From Lentisphaeria bacterium (GTDB taxonomy: Bacteria > Verrucomicrobiota > Lentisphaeria > Victivallales > Victivallaceae), in the NCBI GenBank assembly GCA_017508135.1, contig JAFVZN010000026.1, forward strand, positions 1 through 54,462: a stretch of DNA of 54,462 nt. Reading direction: 5' to 3'. Below, one piece after another: positions 1-8,874 of this stretch. Numbering within the stretch: position 1 is the stretch's first letter; the number at the start of each line of letters is the position of its first letter. The notes under the pieces were generated by a model. That model was not told where the DNA came from, made no database searches, and worked only from the letters and a program-made list of their open reading frames with translations. A program made the translations under genes and the position numbers.

Positions 1-139
1 CCTCCAGCCCGGCTCATAGGCGGTAATATCGCAAAGCCGGGCGGGTTTTGCAAGCGAGAAGCGAGGGGAGTGGACTACTTGTCCTCGACCCGAGCGGCGA
101 GCGCAGCAAGGCGCGCTCCGGCAAAGCGAGATTACCGCC
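1..139. repeat. GC-rich dispersed repeat, left-edge copy
   Basis: Non-coding GC-rich block closed by the perfect 9-bp inverted repeat GGCGGTAAT (19-27) and ATTACCGCC (131-139). Inside it GCCCGGCT (7-14) faces AGCCGGGC (35-42). The reverse complement of roughly 88-139 resembles the block that starts near 54228 at the other end of the window (GCGG-AATCTCGC, then GCGCCTTG, then CGCTCGCCGCTCG), so it looks like a member of the same modular repeat family. It may extend beyond the left edge. I see no gene in it. Confidence 0.5.
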
Positions 140-142
140 CCC

Positions 143-198
143 AAAAAAAAGAAGGCAGACCGGACGGTTGAGGGCATACCGGAGCCGGGTACTGCCTT
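143..198 (-). terminator. Intrinsic terminator of the small membrane protein gene
   Basis: On the minus strand AAGGCAG (198-192) pairs with CTGCCTT (158-152). A second CCGG/CCGG pairing lies inside, and the sequence continues into a T-rich run (TCTTTTTTTT, 151-143). It lies just downstream of the stop codon at 221. Confidence 0.75.
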
Positions 199-220
199 GA
201 AGCAGGTTGTGTGAAATCAA

Positions 221-679
221 TTATTTTTCAGCGGGTGCTTTCGCTTTGGGCGGACGGGGACCTTTCCCCCTTTTTCCTTTGGGGGCTTTGTCTTTGAAGA
301 TCGAACGGATATATTCTCTGCGTTCTTCTTTGGTCTTCAAGCTCTTCAAATGCTCCCGCTGTTCCGGAGTGAGTTTGGAGAGAAACGCTTTTCTGCGCTC
401 TTTTTTCGCTTCAGCTTCCCCATCTTCTTCACTGTTGTTCCGGTGGCAGTAGCAGGAGACGACAGGATCTTCATCGGCATGGCAGTATTCATTCACTGCC
501 ATGATGACAAAATGGTAGATGATAACTGTGATTATCGACGTGAAGAAAGCGATACCCAGAATGTGCCAATCGCTCTTGGGAGAGATGCACTGGAAACTTT
601 TCCGGTTGGGGGTATCGGCAGCTTTGGAACCTTCTGCTGCGACATCGGTTTCGGCAGTTTTTTCAACTTGATCGCTCAT
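221..679 (-). CDS. Small single-pass membrane protein, function unknown
   Basis: I do not recognise this 152-residue protein. The start is set at the ATG at 679, because a GGAGG lies 7-8 bases upstream of it; the ATG at 694 overlaps that ribosome binding site. Residues 1-37 are polar and acidic. Residues 40-62 form one strongly hydrophobic segment (I, V, F rich), followed by a short stretch with three cysteines (C66, C76, C78) that could face the periplasm or bind a metal. Residues 90-130 are a charged helix with LTPEQREHLKSL, reminiscent of the LTxxQ helices of Spy/CpxP-like proteins, though too short to assign. The tail is Lys/Pro/Ala rich. It stands alone with its own terminator, and its upstream DNA runs into the dispersed repeat. 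Confidence 0.7.
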   Translation of the reverse strand: MSDQVEKTAETDVAAEGSKAADTPNRKSFQCISPKSDWHILGIAFFTSIITVIIYHFVIMAVNEYCHADEDPVVSCYCHRNNSEEDGEAEAKKERRKAFLSKLTPEQREHLKSLKTKEERREYIRSIFKDKAPKGKRGKGPRPPKAKAPAEK

Positions 680-742
680 AAAAAAATCCTCCATCAATTT
701 GAGTTAAGCAGGCATCAGAATTGCCCTTCTGTCTACTTAACG

Positions 743-765
743 CAAAATAATGGAGGATTATTTTG
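743..765. repeat. Perfect inverted repeat
   Basis: CAAAATAAT (743-751), a GGAGG loop and ATTATTTTG (757-765) form a perfect 9-bp stem. It lies between the small membrane protein gene and the repeat that abuts purU. It is AT-rich with no T-run, so it is a poor terminator; it could be an operator or part of the repeat boundary. Confidence 0.5.
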
Positions 766-786
766 TTATTGTCAGATTTTTTTTAT

Positions 787-975
787 TGTTATTGTCTCAT
801 TTCTGGTGAAATCAAAACTTCGGCGGGCTCTACTCCAAAAAATCTCCCTGCGGCGGCGGGAGAGCCGCCTCGCCGCTCGTGCTTCGCACGCGACGGTTGC
901 AGTCGATTTTCCGGAGACCTCGCTCTGCGGCATTCCGTGCGGCTTATGCCGTACTCATGCCTTGAGTATGGTATT
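787..975 (+). repeat. Modular dispersed repeat (copy beside purU)
   Basis: The opening block (TTGTTATTGTCTCATTTC onward, 787-826) is nearly identical to 54184-54224. The blocks at 837-936 (CTCCCTGCGGCGGCGGGAG, then CTCGTGCTTCGCAC, then GCAGTCGATTTTCCGGAGAC) recur at 54378-54462 and in part at 54260-54325. The closing CATGCCTTGAGTATGGTA recurs near 54345. It stops just short of the purU stop codon at 982. No gene lies in it. The shuffled block order between copies suggests a modular, palindrome-rich intergenic element. Confidence 0.75.
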
Positions 976-981
976 CTCCGG

Positions 982-1836
982 TCACTTGGAAAAGACGATC
1001 GTGCGGGAACCGGAGATTATGACCCGATGCTCCAGATGCGCCCGTACCGCCCGGGAGAGTACACGGCGTTCGATATCCCGTCCGCGCTGCTTGAGGTCTG
1101 CCGGAGTGCTTTCATGCGTTATCGGTTCCACATCCTGTTCAATAATAGGACCTTCGTCCAAATCTGCCGTTGCATAGTGCGCGGTGGCACCGATCATCTT
1201 TACCCCGCGTTCCCATGCTCTGCGGTAGGGGTCTCCGCCCATGAATGCCGGGAGAAACGCGTGGTGGATGTTGATTATGCGTGACGGATAATGGGCGATG
1301 AAATCATCGGACAATATCCGCATATAACGGGCGAGTACGACCAGGTCGACGTGGTGTTTGGCAAGGAGATCAAGGATCTTCTGTTCCTGTTCGGGTTCGT
1401 GTCCCTTTTCCACCGGCAGGCAGTAATAGGGGACCCGGAACTTGTTTGCGACCTCCTCCAGATCCGGATGGTTGCTTATGGCGAGAACGACTCTTCCTCC
1501 CCCCAGAGTGTTTTCTTCGGAGTTGACGAGCATATCGTAAAAGCAGTGGCTGGTCTTGGATACCAGCACTGCCACATTGCGGATGTCTCCGATGTAGTGT
1601 ACAGAGTAGGTAAGGGCGTACTCTTTGGCAAAATTGCCGAACTCCTCCTCCAGCGCGTTGCGGGTGACTTCCGGCGGCAGCTCCAGCAGAATACGGGTAA
1701 AGTATTCATTGGCGATGACATCGGTGTACTGGCGGCATTCGATGATGTTGAGATCGCGTGACGTGAAGAAGCCGGAGATGGCGGCGAGCAATCCCTTGCG
1801 GTCTTCGGTACGGATAAGAAAAACTACTTGACGCAT
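982..1836 (-). CDS. purU: Formyltetrahydrofolate deformylase
   Basis: Hydrolyses 10-formyl-tetrahydrofolate to tetrahydrofolate and formate in the cytoplasm, feeding formate to purine synthesis and balancing the one-carbon pool. The 284 residues match the family in length and order: an N-terminal ACT regulatory domain (about 5-85, opening with an RTEDRKGLLAAISGF motif) and a formyltransferase-fold catalytic domain (about 85-280). The catalytic triad is visible as N189 and H191 in INIHHAFLPAF and D227 in ADLDEGPII. The gene follows the sigma factor gene by 21 bases on the same strand, so the two are probably co-transcribed. The C-terminus looks complete even though the dispersed repeat begins only a few bases after the stop codon. 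Confidence 0.93.
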   Translation of the reverse strand: MRQVVFLIRTEDRKGLLAAISGFFTSRDLNIIECRQYTDVIANEYFTRILLELPPEVTRNALEEEFGNFAKEYALTYSVHYIGDIRNVAVLVSKTSHCFYDMLVNSEENTLGGGRVVLAISNHPDLEEVANKFRVPYYCLPVEKGHEPEQEQKILDLLAKHHVDLVVLARYMRILSDDFIAHYPSRIINIHHAFLPAFMGGDPYRRAWERGVKMIGATAHYATADLDEGPIIEQDVEPITHESTPADLKQRGRDIERRVLSRAVRAHLEHRVIISGSRTIVFSK

Positions 1837-1857
1837 ATTTATTGATGATCCTTCTGA

Positions 1858-3126
1858 TTATTCGTCTTCATCGTCATTGGCAGATGGCGGGGCACTTATT
1901 CCGGCTTCATCCATAAGCAGCTGTTTGAGTTTGGTCAATGCCTGATTCTGGATCTGGCGGACACGTTCTCTGGTTCTTCCGATCTGCTGGCTGACCTCTT
2001 CCAGAGTGAGGGTCCTGCCGCCGCGAAGTCCGAAGCGCATTTCCAGGATCTTCCGTTCGCGGTCATCCAGTTTGTCGAGCAGATCCATCAAGCGGAATAC
2101 AGATTCGATATCTCCGATGATCTGATCCGGGGTCATGGCGTGGCGGTCAGGGATGATGTCCTGAAACTCGCCTTCTTCGCCCTGCTGGATCGGGTCATGC
2201 AGTGAAATCGTCCGCAAGTCAGCCAGACGCAGACCGGAAACGGTGCGTTCACTGAATTCGAGATGTTCGGCGATCTCGGCATCGGAGGGATCGCGTCCAA
2301 GCTCTTCCGCCAGCTTCATCCGCACGGTTTTGATCTTGTTTATTTTTCCGGCACTCTGCACCGGGATACGGATCGTGCGGCTCTGGTTCGCCAGTGCCCG
2401 GCGCATGGACTGCTTGATCCACCATGCGGCGTAACTGGAAAATTTGGCACCTTTTGCCGGATCAAACTTCTCCACTGCCCGCATCAGACCGATATTTCCT
2501 TCGCTGATAAGGTCGAGCAGCGGCAATCCCAAACCTTTGAAGTCGTGCGCGATCTTCACTACCAGACGGAGGTTCGCCTTGATCAAGGTGGTCCGGGCGG
2601 CTTCGTAACGTGCCGGATCGGTACTGTGGATGGCTTCGGAAAGTTCCGCTTCCTCTTTTTTGTTGACCAGCGGGATCTGGGCGATCTCGCCCATGTAAAC
2701 CTTCATCGTGTCGTTCTTGCTGCCGATAAGCACCTTGGATTCGAGAGCGGTTTTCCGGGCAATATCTTTTTCCTGCTTGGTACGGAGCCGGGTGGAACCG
2801 GGGGAGGTGGAGGCGTTGTCGGAAGCCGCTTTTTCGGCGGCGGCACGTTCGGCATCGCGCTGTTCCCGTTCGGCGGCGGCGGCGTAAGCGTAGGCGGCTT
2901 CATCGTCATCGCCGAAATCATCTTCGAACGGGATAAGCTGTGCCGGTTTTGCCGGAGCATCGCTTTCCGGGTTGCGTTTGGGGGCAAATTTTGTCGGCGC
3001 GGCGGAAACTTTCCGGATCACCGGTTTGCGTTTGGGCGCGGCAGCGGCAGTTTCAGCGGCGGCATTATCCCCGGTCGCGTCGATCGTATCGTTGATCTCA
3101 GCATCAAAATCTTTGTCACTCATCAT
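1858..3126 (-). CDS. RNA polymerase sigma-70 family factor (RpoD/RpoS group)
   Basis: Directs RNA polymerase to promoters. The 422 residues begin with about 120 residues of low-complexity Ala/Lys/Asp sequence in place of a recognisable region 1.1. Region 1.2 follows ([15 protein letters not shown], near 135), then region 2 ([31 protein letters not shown] and the -10 recognition helix [13 protein letters not shown], about 185-255), region 3, and region 4 with its helix-turn-helix ([20 protein letters not shown], about 375-400). The ending [18 protein letters not shown] is closer to group 2 (RpoS-like) factors than to the usual primary RpoD sequence, so I leave the symbol open. The two adjacent ATGs (3126 and 3123) both sit after AGGGG. 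Downstream purU is probably in the same transcript. Confidence 0.9.
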   Translation of the reverse strand: MMSDKDFDAEINDTIDATGDNAAAETAAAAPKRKPVIRKVSAAPTKFAPKRNPESDAPAKPAQLIPFEDDFGDDDEAAYAYAAAAEREQRDAERAAAEKAASDNASTSPGSTRLRTKQEKDIARKTALESKVLIGSKNDTMKVYMGEIAQIPLVNKKEEAELSEAIHSTDPARYEAARTTLIKANLRLVVKIAHDFKGLGLPLLDLISEGNIGLMRAVEKFDPAKGAKFSSYAAWWIKQSMRRALANQSRTIRIPVQSAGKINKIKTVRMKLAEELGRDPSDAEIAEHLEFSERTVSGLRLADLRTISLHDPIQQGEEGEFQDIIPDRHAMTPDQIIGDIESVFRLMDLLDKLDDRERKILEMRFGLRGGRTLTLEEVSQQIGRTRERVRQIQNQALTKLKQLLMDEAGISAPPSANDDEDE

Positions 3127-3344
3127 TTATAACCCCTGTCTTTGTTTGGGCGGTCAGGCAATCGCGATCGCTTTGCCGCCTTGTTTTATAAAAAACTGAT
3201 AAATTTTTCAAAATAATCCGTTTTTCCGCTTCCAATAGAGGCGTTTAACGGTTATAGTATATAGTTGACAACAGGTGCAGAGATTTTTCCACACCGGTTA
3301 TACTACAACAACAATAAACGATTTTTAAGAAAACTCAAGGGCAA

Positions 3345-6300
3345 ATGATTAAAATTTGGCAGAAAAACTTAAAAAAATATCTCGCATCCGGGGAAATGTG
3401 CGGAAAATCCGCGATTTCAGTCATTCCGGAGGCTCTGCCATTGCTTTTGCTCCGGGAGTTGGAACACTCTTCTTCCACGCTTGCTGTTACTTTGCCGGAT
3501 GCCAAAACCGTGGAAAAAGTCCATCTCGCACTGGAACAGTTGATGGCTGTGTGCGGGGTCTCCAAAAAAATCCTGCTGGTACCGGAGTGCGGTCGGGGAA
3601 AACTTCTTTTTCCCGGCGGTGAAGCCCGCCGTGCCCGGGCTTTGAACCGGGTGCTGAATGAGAAGTTTGACCTTATCATGGGCAGTGTTCATGCGATGCT
3701 GGGTCCGGCTCCGCGCCCCAATGATAGCAAAGATGCGCAAATCGAGTTGCGCTGCGGTATGACGATACCGGTTCCCGAACTTCTGGAAACTCTGGTGAAA
3801 CTGGACTATGATGATGAAGTCACGGTGACGATCGCCGGTGAATTTTCCCGGCGCGGCGGCATTGTGGATATTTTCAGTCCGGCACACGATGAGCCGTGCC
3901 GCTTTGAGTTTTTCGGTGACACGATCGATTCCATGCGCTTTTTTTCTCCGGAGACCCAGCGTTCCACCGGCAAAGCCGGATCATACCGTATCATCAACCG
4001 TGCCGGGATCACCGCCGGTGGAAGTGCGGAATCGGATCTGTTTGAATACCTTGAATGTGCCGGAGATTTTTCCATGCTGGACATCTATCCGGAGTCCGGG
4101 GTGGAACTTCTGGCAAAATACAGCGTTCCCGGTGCCATCGAACGGTGGGAAGCTTTGCGCGCAGAACATCCGCATACGGTCTATTATGAAACGTTGCCGC
4201 CGGAAGACGGTATTGCCGCATGTGTCTCTTCGGATCTGCTCGCACTCAATCTGGAACGCAGTGGTCACCGCTTATCCGGCGGTATCATGGAGAAAGAGCG
4301 GGCTTTGAAATTTGCTTTGCTTCAACAGCAAATTGAAAATTTCTCCGGCGACGTTGTGGTGCTTGCTTCCTCGGAAGAGGATATCCCGCTGCTGAAAGCA
4401 TGGTGCCGTGACAGCGGTTTACCGCTTAAAAAGCTCGGGTTTGATGTATTTCCTCTTGAGAGTGGATTTATTATCAGTGAACCGTCAACTCTCATGTTGA
4501 GCTGTAATGAATTTACGGAGTGCGGTTTTGTCCGTTCCACCTCCGGAAATTCCGATGCTGCCGCAGATACGGAAGATGGTTCCGGCGGAGCAGAGGAACT
4601 TTCCGCCGCCGGGGGAGGGGAGATCGAGTTTTCTTTTGCGGAATTTGACGAAGGGGATCATGTCGTCCATATCGACTTCGGGATCGCGATCTGCCGCGGC
4701 ATAAGGAAACAGGACAGCGAAGGGGAGGTTCGCGAAGTTATCACTCTGGAATTCCGCGGCGGACAGCTGCTTCATGTGCCGATCTGTCAGGCAGGAAAAA
4801 TCAGCCGCTATCTCGGTGCCGCCGGAAAGGTGAAACTCCATGCTCTCGGCGGAGCCAAATGGGATGCCGAAAAGCAGAGTGTCCGCGCCGGTGTCCGCAA
4901 TTATGCCGCTGAAATGCTCAGGTTCCAGGCGGTGCGGCAGGCGTTGCCCGGTATCGAAATGAAAGCTCCGCGTGGTGAGATGCGGACCTTTTTGCGCCAG
5001 TTCCCGTTCCGGGATACCACCTGCCAGATCCGGGCGACACGGGAAATCGTTGCCGATATGATCTCCCGGAAGCCGATGGATCGTTTGTTGTGCGGAGATG
5101 TCGGTTACGGCAAGACGGAAATCGCCATGCGTGCCGCGTTTCAGGCCGTTGCCGCCGGGTATCAGGTGGCGGTGATCGCGCCGACAACGGTGCTGGCGCA
5201 ACAGCATTTCCGGACATTTGTTGAACGTTTCCGCGAATATCCTTTTGTTATCGACACGGTGAGCCGCTTCCGTACCGGAGCGGAACAGCGTCAGATCATC
5301 GCAGCGTTGAAAAGCGGCGGCATCGACATCATCATCGGAACGCACCGTTTGTGCGGAGAAAATTTCAAGTTTAAAAATCTCGGTCTGGTCATTATCGACG
5401 AAGAGCAGCGTTTCGGTGTGGAACACAAGGAACGGCTGCGCCGTTTCCGGGTGGAGGCCGATGTTTTAAGTATGTCTGCCACCCCCATTCCGCGAACACT
5501 TTATCTGGCGATGGCGGGAGCGCGCGATTTGAGTACGCTGGTCACGCCGCCCAAGCTGCGCCTTCCGGTAAAGACGGTCATCGCGCCGCAGGAGGATGCG
5601 CTTGTCCTTGCCGCTGTCCGGGCGGAGCTTGCCCGGGGCGGACAGGTTTATTACCTTCACAACCGGGTGAAGACGATAGATCATTGTGCGGAAAAGTTCC
5701 GTGCCATGCTTCCGGATACCCGGATCGCGGTCGCGCACGGACAGATGGAGGAAGAGGAACTTTCCGAAGTTATGGAAGGTTTTCAGAACGGTTCCGTCGA
5801 TATGCTTATTTGCAGTACCATCGTCGAATCCGGTCTTGATGTTCCCAATGCCAACACCATGATAATCGAACGTGCCGACCGCTTCGGCCTGGCGGAACTC
5901 TATCAGCTCCGGGGCAGGGTGGGACGCTGGAAACAGCAGGCGTATGCCTACATGCTGCTGCCGGGGGATCAGATCATCGGAACGGCGGCTCGGAAACGGC
6001 TTGCCGCTATCCGGCGTTGTTCGGCGCTCGGTTCCGGATTTCAGCTGGCGTTGCGCGATCTGGAGATACGCGGTGCCGGAAATCTGCTGGGCGCGGAACA
6101 ATCCGGACATTTGAATATGATCGGCTTTGATCTTTACTGCCGGCTGCTGAAACAGGAAATCGGTAAACTTCAGGGCAAGGAGGAGATCATCTTTCAAATG
6201 CCGGAACTTTCGATAGACTTCATCCGTCCGGCGTTACAGGTGCCGTCGGGAAAAATGGCGGCGGCATTTCCCGATGATTACATTGAAAACGACCAGCTCC

Positions 6301-6629
6301 GCATCGCGGCATACCGTCAGTGGGGAGAGATCCATACTCCTGAACAGTTGACCGCGTTCACGGAACAGCTTGAAGATATTTACGGAAAGCTCCCGGAGAG
6401 GGCAAAAATGCTGTTGGAACTTGCCAAATTGCGGGTGATGCTGTGCCGGACACCGTTCAAGAAACTTGTTGTCGCCGACGGCGTGGTTTCAATATCCACT
6501 CCGGGCGGAGTCGTTTACCGCCGCCGGGGTGCGATACCGCGCCTTGATCCCCGGGATCCGCCGTGGCTGCGCCTCCGGCATCTGGAGTCGATCATCGGAG
6601 GGATACCTCTGCAACTCGGCATGAAGTGA
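3345..6629 (+). CDS. mfd: Transcription-repair coupling factor Mfd
   Basis: Double-stranded DNA translocase that pushes stalled RNA polymerase off lesions and recruits UvrA. At 1094 residues it has the usual family length. Visible domains in order: an N-terminal UvrB-like module with the loose repair-recruiting surface (1-about 330); a CarD-like polymerase-interaction domain (FDEGDHVVHIDFGIAI, about 430-520); and a superfamily 2 helicase with Walker A GDVGYGKTE near residue 584, the DEEQ box near 685, a SATPIPRTL motif near 710 and the QLRGRVGR motif VI near 855. A C-terminal domain 7 follows. The ATG at 3345 follows AAGGG. The gene is divergent from the sigma factor gene, with 218 bp of shared AT-rich upstream DNA. 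Confidence 0.96.
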   Translation: MIKIWQKNLKKYLASGEMCGKSAISVIPEALPLLLLRELEHSSSTLAVTLPDAKTVEKVHLALEQLMAVCGVSKKILLVPECGRGKLLFPGGEARRARALNRVLNEKFDLIMGSVHAMLGPAPRPNDSKDAQIELRCGMTIPVPELLETLVKLDYDDEVTVTIAGEFSRRGGIVDIFSPAHDEPCRFEFFGDTIDSMRFFSPETQRSTGKAGSYRIINRAGITAGGSAESDLFEYLECAGDFSMLDIYPESGVELLAKYSVPGAIERWEALRAEHPHTVYYETLPPEDGIAACVSSDLLALNLERSGHRLSGGIMEKERALKFALLQQQIENFSGDVVVLASSEEDIPLLKAWCRDSGLPLKKLGFDVFPLESGFIISEPSTLMLSCNEFTECGFVRSTSGNSDAAADTEDGSGGAEELSAAGGGEIEFSFAEFDEGDHVVHIDFGIAICRGIRKQDSEGEVREVITLEFRGGQLLHVPICQAGKISRYLGAAGKVKLHALGGAKWDAEKQSVRAGVRNYAAEMLRFQAVRQALPGIEMKAPRGEMRTFLRQFPFRDTTCQIRATREIVADMISRKPMDRLLCGDVGYGKTEIAMRAAFQAVAAGYQVAVIAPTTVLAQQHFRTFVERFREYPFVIDTVSRFRTGAEQRQIIAALKSGGIDIIIGTHRLCGENFKFKNLGLVIIDEEQRFGVEHKERLRRFRVEADVLSMSATPIPRTLYLAMAGARDLSTLVTPPKLRLPVKTVIAPQEDALVLAAVRAELARGGQVYYLHNRVKTIDHCAEKFRAMLPDTRIAVAHGQMEEEELSEVMEGFQNGSVDMLICSTIVESGLDVPNANTMIIERADRFGLAELYQLRGRVGRWKQQAYAYMLLPGDQIIGTAARKRLAAIRRCSALGSGFQLALRDLEIRGAGNLLGAEQSGHLNMIGFDLYCRLLKQEIGKLQGKEEIIFQMPELSIDFIRPALQVPSGKMAAAFPDDYIENDQLRIAAYRQWGEIHTPEQLTAFTEQLEDIYGKLPERAKMLLELAKLRVMLCRTPFKKLVVADGVVSISTPGGVVYRRRGAIPRLDPRDPPWLRLRHLESIIGGIPLQLGMK

Positions 6630-6663
6630 GCTTTGGGATTTTGTTTTTTATGATCGAAAAGAT

Positions 6664-7566
6664 ATGACTCTGGAATATATTGATTTACATACGCACAGCA
6701 GTTGCTCTGATGGCACTTTGACCCCGGCGGAGATATTTTCTCTGGCGCGGAGCATCAACCTTGCCGCCGTTGCACTGACCGATCACGATACGGTTTCCGG
6801 AATACCGGAATTTCTGGCGGCGGCGAAAGAATACCCCGAATGTGAAGCCATCCCCGGGGTGGAGCTTGCCTGTTCGTTTATGTCCAGAGAGGTGCATATC
6901 GTCGGCTTGTTTATCAACCCGGCGGGGAGCAAACTCCGGGAGTTTATCGAAGATGCCCGGCAGGAACGGATGCGCCGCAACCGCGATTTGCTGGTAAAAC
7001 TTTCTCTGCTCGGGTACAAACTGGATCCGGCTATGCCGCAATTTGCCGGATTACCGCTGGACGGGGTGGGGCGTCCCCACTTCGCCGCCGCGTTGATGGA
7101 ACATTACAACTTCCCCCATCCCCGGATGGTGTTTGAAAAACTTCTCGGTCGCAACCGTCCGGCGTATATCCCCCGCCGTCTGCCGGAGCCGCAGCGGGCG
7201 ATCGAAGCCATTCACGATGCCGGCGGTGTGGCGGTATGGGCGCATCCGGTACGGCGCGAAGCCAATGAACGCGCTTTTTTGAAACGTGCCGCCAGAAAAC
7301 TTTGCAATATGGGCCTTGATGCCATCGAAGGATATTACAGCATGTTCAGCAGTGTGGAAACGGCGATGGTGACGGAAGTTGCCGGAAGTTTGGACCTTGC
7401 CGTTTCCGGCGGCAGTGATTTTCACGGTGCCAACAGCCCGGATGTGATATTGGGGTTCGGTGCCGGAGGGTTGCGGGTCCCGGTCGGTTTGCTGGATGCG
7501 CTCAAGGCAAAACGTTTTCCCGGATCGCCCGGGCAAGGACGGCAGCCAGACGTTTACGGTAATTGA
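6664..7566 (+). CDS. PHP-domain phosphoesterase (RNase AM/YciV-like)
   Basis: A 300-residue PHP metallophosphoesterase. Members of this subgroup remove 5'-terminal nucleotides from short RNAs or hydrolyse 3',5'-bisphosphonucleotides. The metal-binding signatures are clear: DLHTHSSCSDG at residues 7-17, TDHDTVSG near 40, GVELACS near 65, WAHPVRR near 192 and SGGSDFHG near 245. It lies 34 bases after mfd on the same strand, probably one transcript. Its last 65 bases overlap, tail to tail, the 3' end of the amidase gene on the other strand, so the final 20 or so residues are encoded antisense to that gene. The exact substrate cannot be read from the sequence. Confidence 0.88.
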   Translation: MTLEYIDLHTHSSCSDGTLTPAEIFSLARSINLAAVALTDHDTVSGIPEFLAAAKEYPECEAIPGVELACSFMSREVHIVGLFINPAGSKLREFIEDARQERMRRNRDLLVKLSLLGYKLDPAMPQFAGLPLDGVGRPHFAAALMEHYNFPHPRMVFEKLLGRNRPAYIPRRLPEPQRAIEAIHDAGGVAVWAHPVRREANERAFLKRAARKLCNMGLDAIEGYYSMFSSVETAMVTEVAGSLDLAVSGGSDFHGANSPDVILGFGAGGLRVPVGLLDALKAKRFPGSPGQGRQPDVYGN

Positions 7567-8386
7567 GGTCGGCACAGCGTAATGCTTCCTCCCGGTTGCT
7601 GAGGAAACCGGCTTCAATAAGCACCGCCGGACAGCGGGCATCCCGCAATACCTGAAAATTGGCAAAGCGTATCCCCCGTCCCCGCGAAGTTGTAACTTCC
7701 TGCTGCGCCTGCTGCAATGAGCTGGCAAGCTGTACGCTCTTTCTGAGCTGGGTGAAACGTTCCGGAGCTTGCGGCGTAAGGCAGAAAACTTCAAACCCCG
7801 CCGCATACGGATTGGCGGCAGAGTTGTGGTGTACGGAAATAAATATGTCTGCTTTGTAGGCGTTGCCGCGCTTGTCAAGTCTGATCTTACGATCGGATGT
7901 GCGGGTATAAAGAACGGTAAAACCGTGCTTTTGCAACTCACTGCCAAGGCGGAGTGCCAGGTCAAGATTGAGTCCTTTTTCGGATACGCCTTTGATAAAC
8001 GGAAGCGGAGCCCCGTGGTCACTGCCGCCGTGACCGGGGTCGATCAGAACGACTTTCCCTTTCAGCTTTTCCGGCGGCGACATCAAGGTGAAAAGAACCG
8101 TTTTAACGGAACGTTCCGGCAATATCCATTTGCCGCTTTTGCTGTCTTTGCTGATTTTGTCCGGCATGAATACCGGCATCCCGTTGCAGTGAAGCATGGT
8201 TCTGCCATTGGTGAACGACAATGTCACACGTTCATTCTTCAAAATCAGACGTTCCGGGACGGCATCAGTATTTTCCTGAAACACGGTGTACGGAAGATCG
8301 TATATATCTTCGGGCAGTCGTGTGCATGAACAGCCTGACACGGCAAAGAGCAATATTGTGATGAACGCTGAAAAGATTTTTCTCAT
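7502..8386 (-). CDS. N-acetylmuramoyl-L-alanine amidase, lipoprotein
   Basis: Cleaves the amide bond between N-acetylmuramic acid and the stem peptide of murein; zinc-dependent Amidase_3 family. The 294-residue product begins with a lipoprotein signal (MRKIFSAFITILLFAVSGC, lipobox AVSGC with C19), so it should be anchored by lipid to the envelope. The catalytic domain starts near 110: LIDPGHGG (first zinc His), a Glu in SEKGLNLDLA, SVHHNSA (second His) and the closing Glu in LIEAGFLSN near 267. Its start overlaps the stop of the acetyltransferase gene by 4 bases (ATGA), making it the last gene of the transpeptidase-accA-argA-amidase operon. The 3' end overlaps the PHP gene by 65 bases. Confidence 0.92.
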   Translation of the reverse strand: MRKIFSAFITILLFAVSGCSCTRLPEDIYDLPYTVFQENTDAVPERLILKNERVTLSFTNGRTMLHCNGMPVFMPDKISKDSKSGKWILPERSVKTVLFTLMSPPEKLKGKVVLIDPGHGGSDHGAPLPFIKGVSEKGLNLDLALRLGSELQKHGFTVLYTRTSDRKIRLDKRGNAYKADIFISVHHNSAANPYAAGFEVFCLTPQAPERFTQLRKSVQLASSLQQAQQEVTTSRGRGIRFANFQVLRDARCPAVLIEAGFLSNREEALRCADLNYRKRLAAVLARAIRENVLP

Positions 8387-8874
8387 TGGTGATCCGTAGA
8401 ACTCAGCAGCAGTGCTGTTTCATCACAGCAGTGATATTTCGGACATTTGGAACAATCGCTCCAGATCTTCTCCGGAAAACTCTCTTTGTCCACCACGGCA
8501 AAGCCCAGCGAACGGAAAAATTCCACCTGCAATGTCAACGTGAACAAACGCCACGTTTTCCGTTCAGCACTCAACTTGTCAATGATGAACTTCACCAGTT
8601 TTTTACCGATACCCTGACCCTGACACGCGGGAGAGACGACAAGGGAGCGCACCTCCAGTAAATCGTTGCTGAAATCACGCGCAGCACAGCATCCGCAAAT
8701 GCTGCCGTTTTTTTCGGCAACGATGAAGTTTGCCAGATATGCGGCAATATCATCTTTGCTGCGTTTGAGGACAACACCATTGCCGGTGTAGAGTTCGATC
8801 AGGGAAAAAATCGCATCGATATCGGCTGTTGCCGCCGGACGGATACGAAGTTCTCCGGGGGAAAGAGTGTTCAT
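8383..8874 (-). CDS. Single-domain GNAT amino-acid N-acetyltransferase (short ArgA type)
   Basis: A 163-residue GNAT protein. The acetyl-CoA loop is SPACQGQGIGKKLV (about 82-95). The C-terminal segment PEKIWSDCSKCPKYHCCDE carries the cysteine pattern I associate with the short, single-domain N-acetylglutamate synthases found outside enterobacteria, so the likely reaction is acetylation of glutamate as the first step of arginine synthesis. That functional call is inference; another amino-acid substrate is possible. It is translationally coupled on both sides: 4-base overlaps with accA upstream and with the amidase gene downstream. Its setting in a fatty acid/cell-wall operon rather than among arg genes is unusual. 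Confidence 0.78.
   Translation of the reverse strand: MNTLSPGELRIRPAATADIDAIFSLIELYTGNGVVLKRSKDDIAAYLANFIVAEKNGSICGCCAARDFSNDLLEVRSLVVSPACQGQGIGKKLVKFIIDKLSAERKTWRLFTLTLQVEFFRSLGFAVVDKESFPEKIWSDCSKCPKYHCCDETALLLSSTDHQ

Noticed and set aside
350-1177. Open frame of 275 codons on the plus strand
   Set aside because: It lies opposite the small membrane protein and purU genes and runs through the dispersed repeat; its protein is arginine/serine rich with no recognisable motif.
3250-3310. Promoters between the sigma factor gene and mfd
   Set aside because: TTGACA (3265) and several TATA-like boxes exist, but none has a -35/-10 pair at acceptable spacing.
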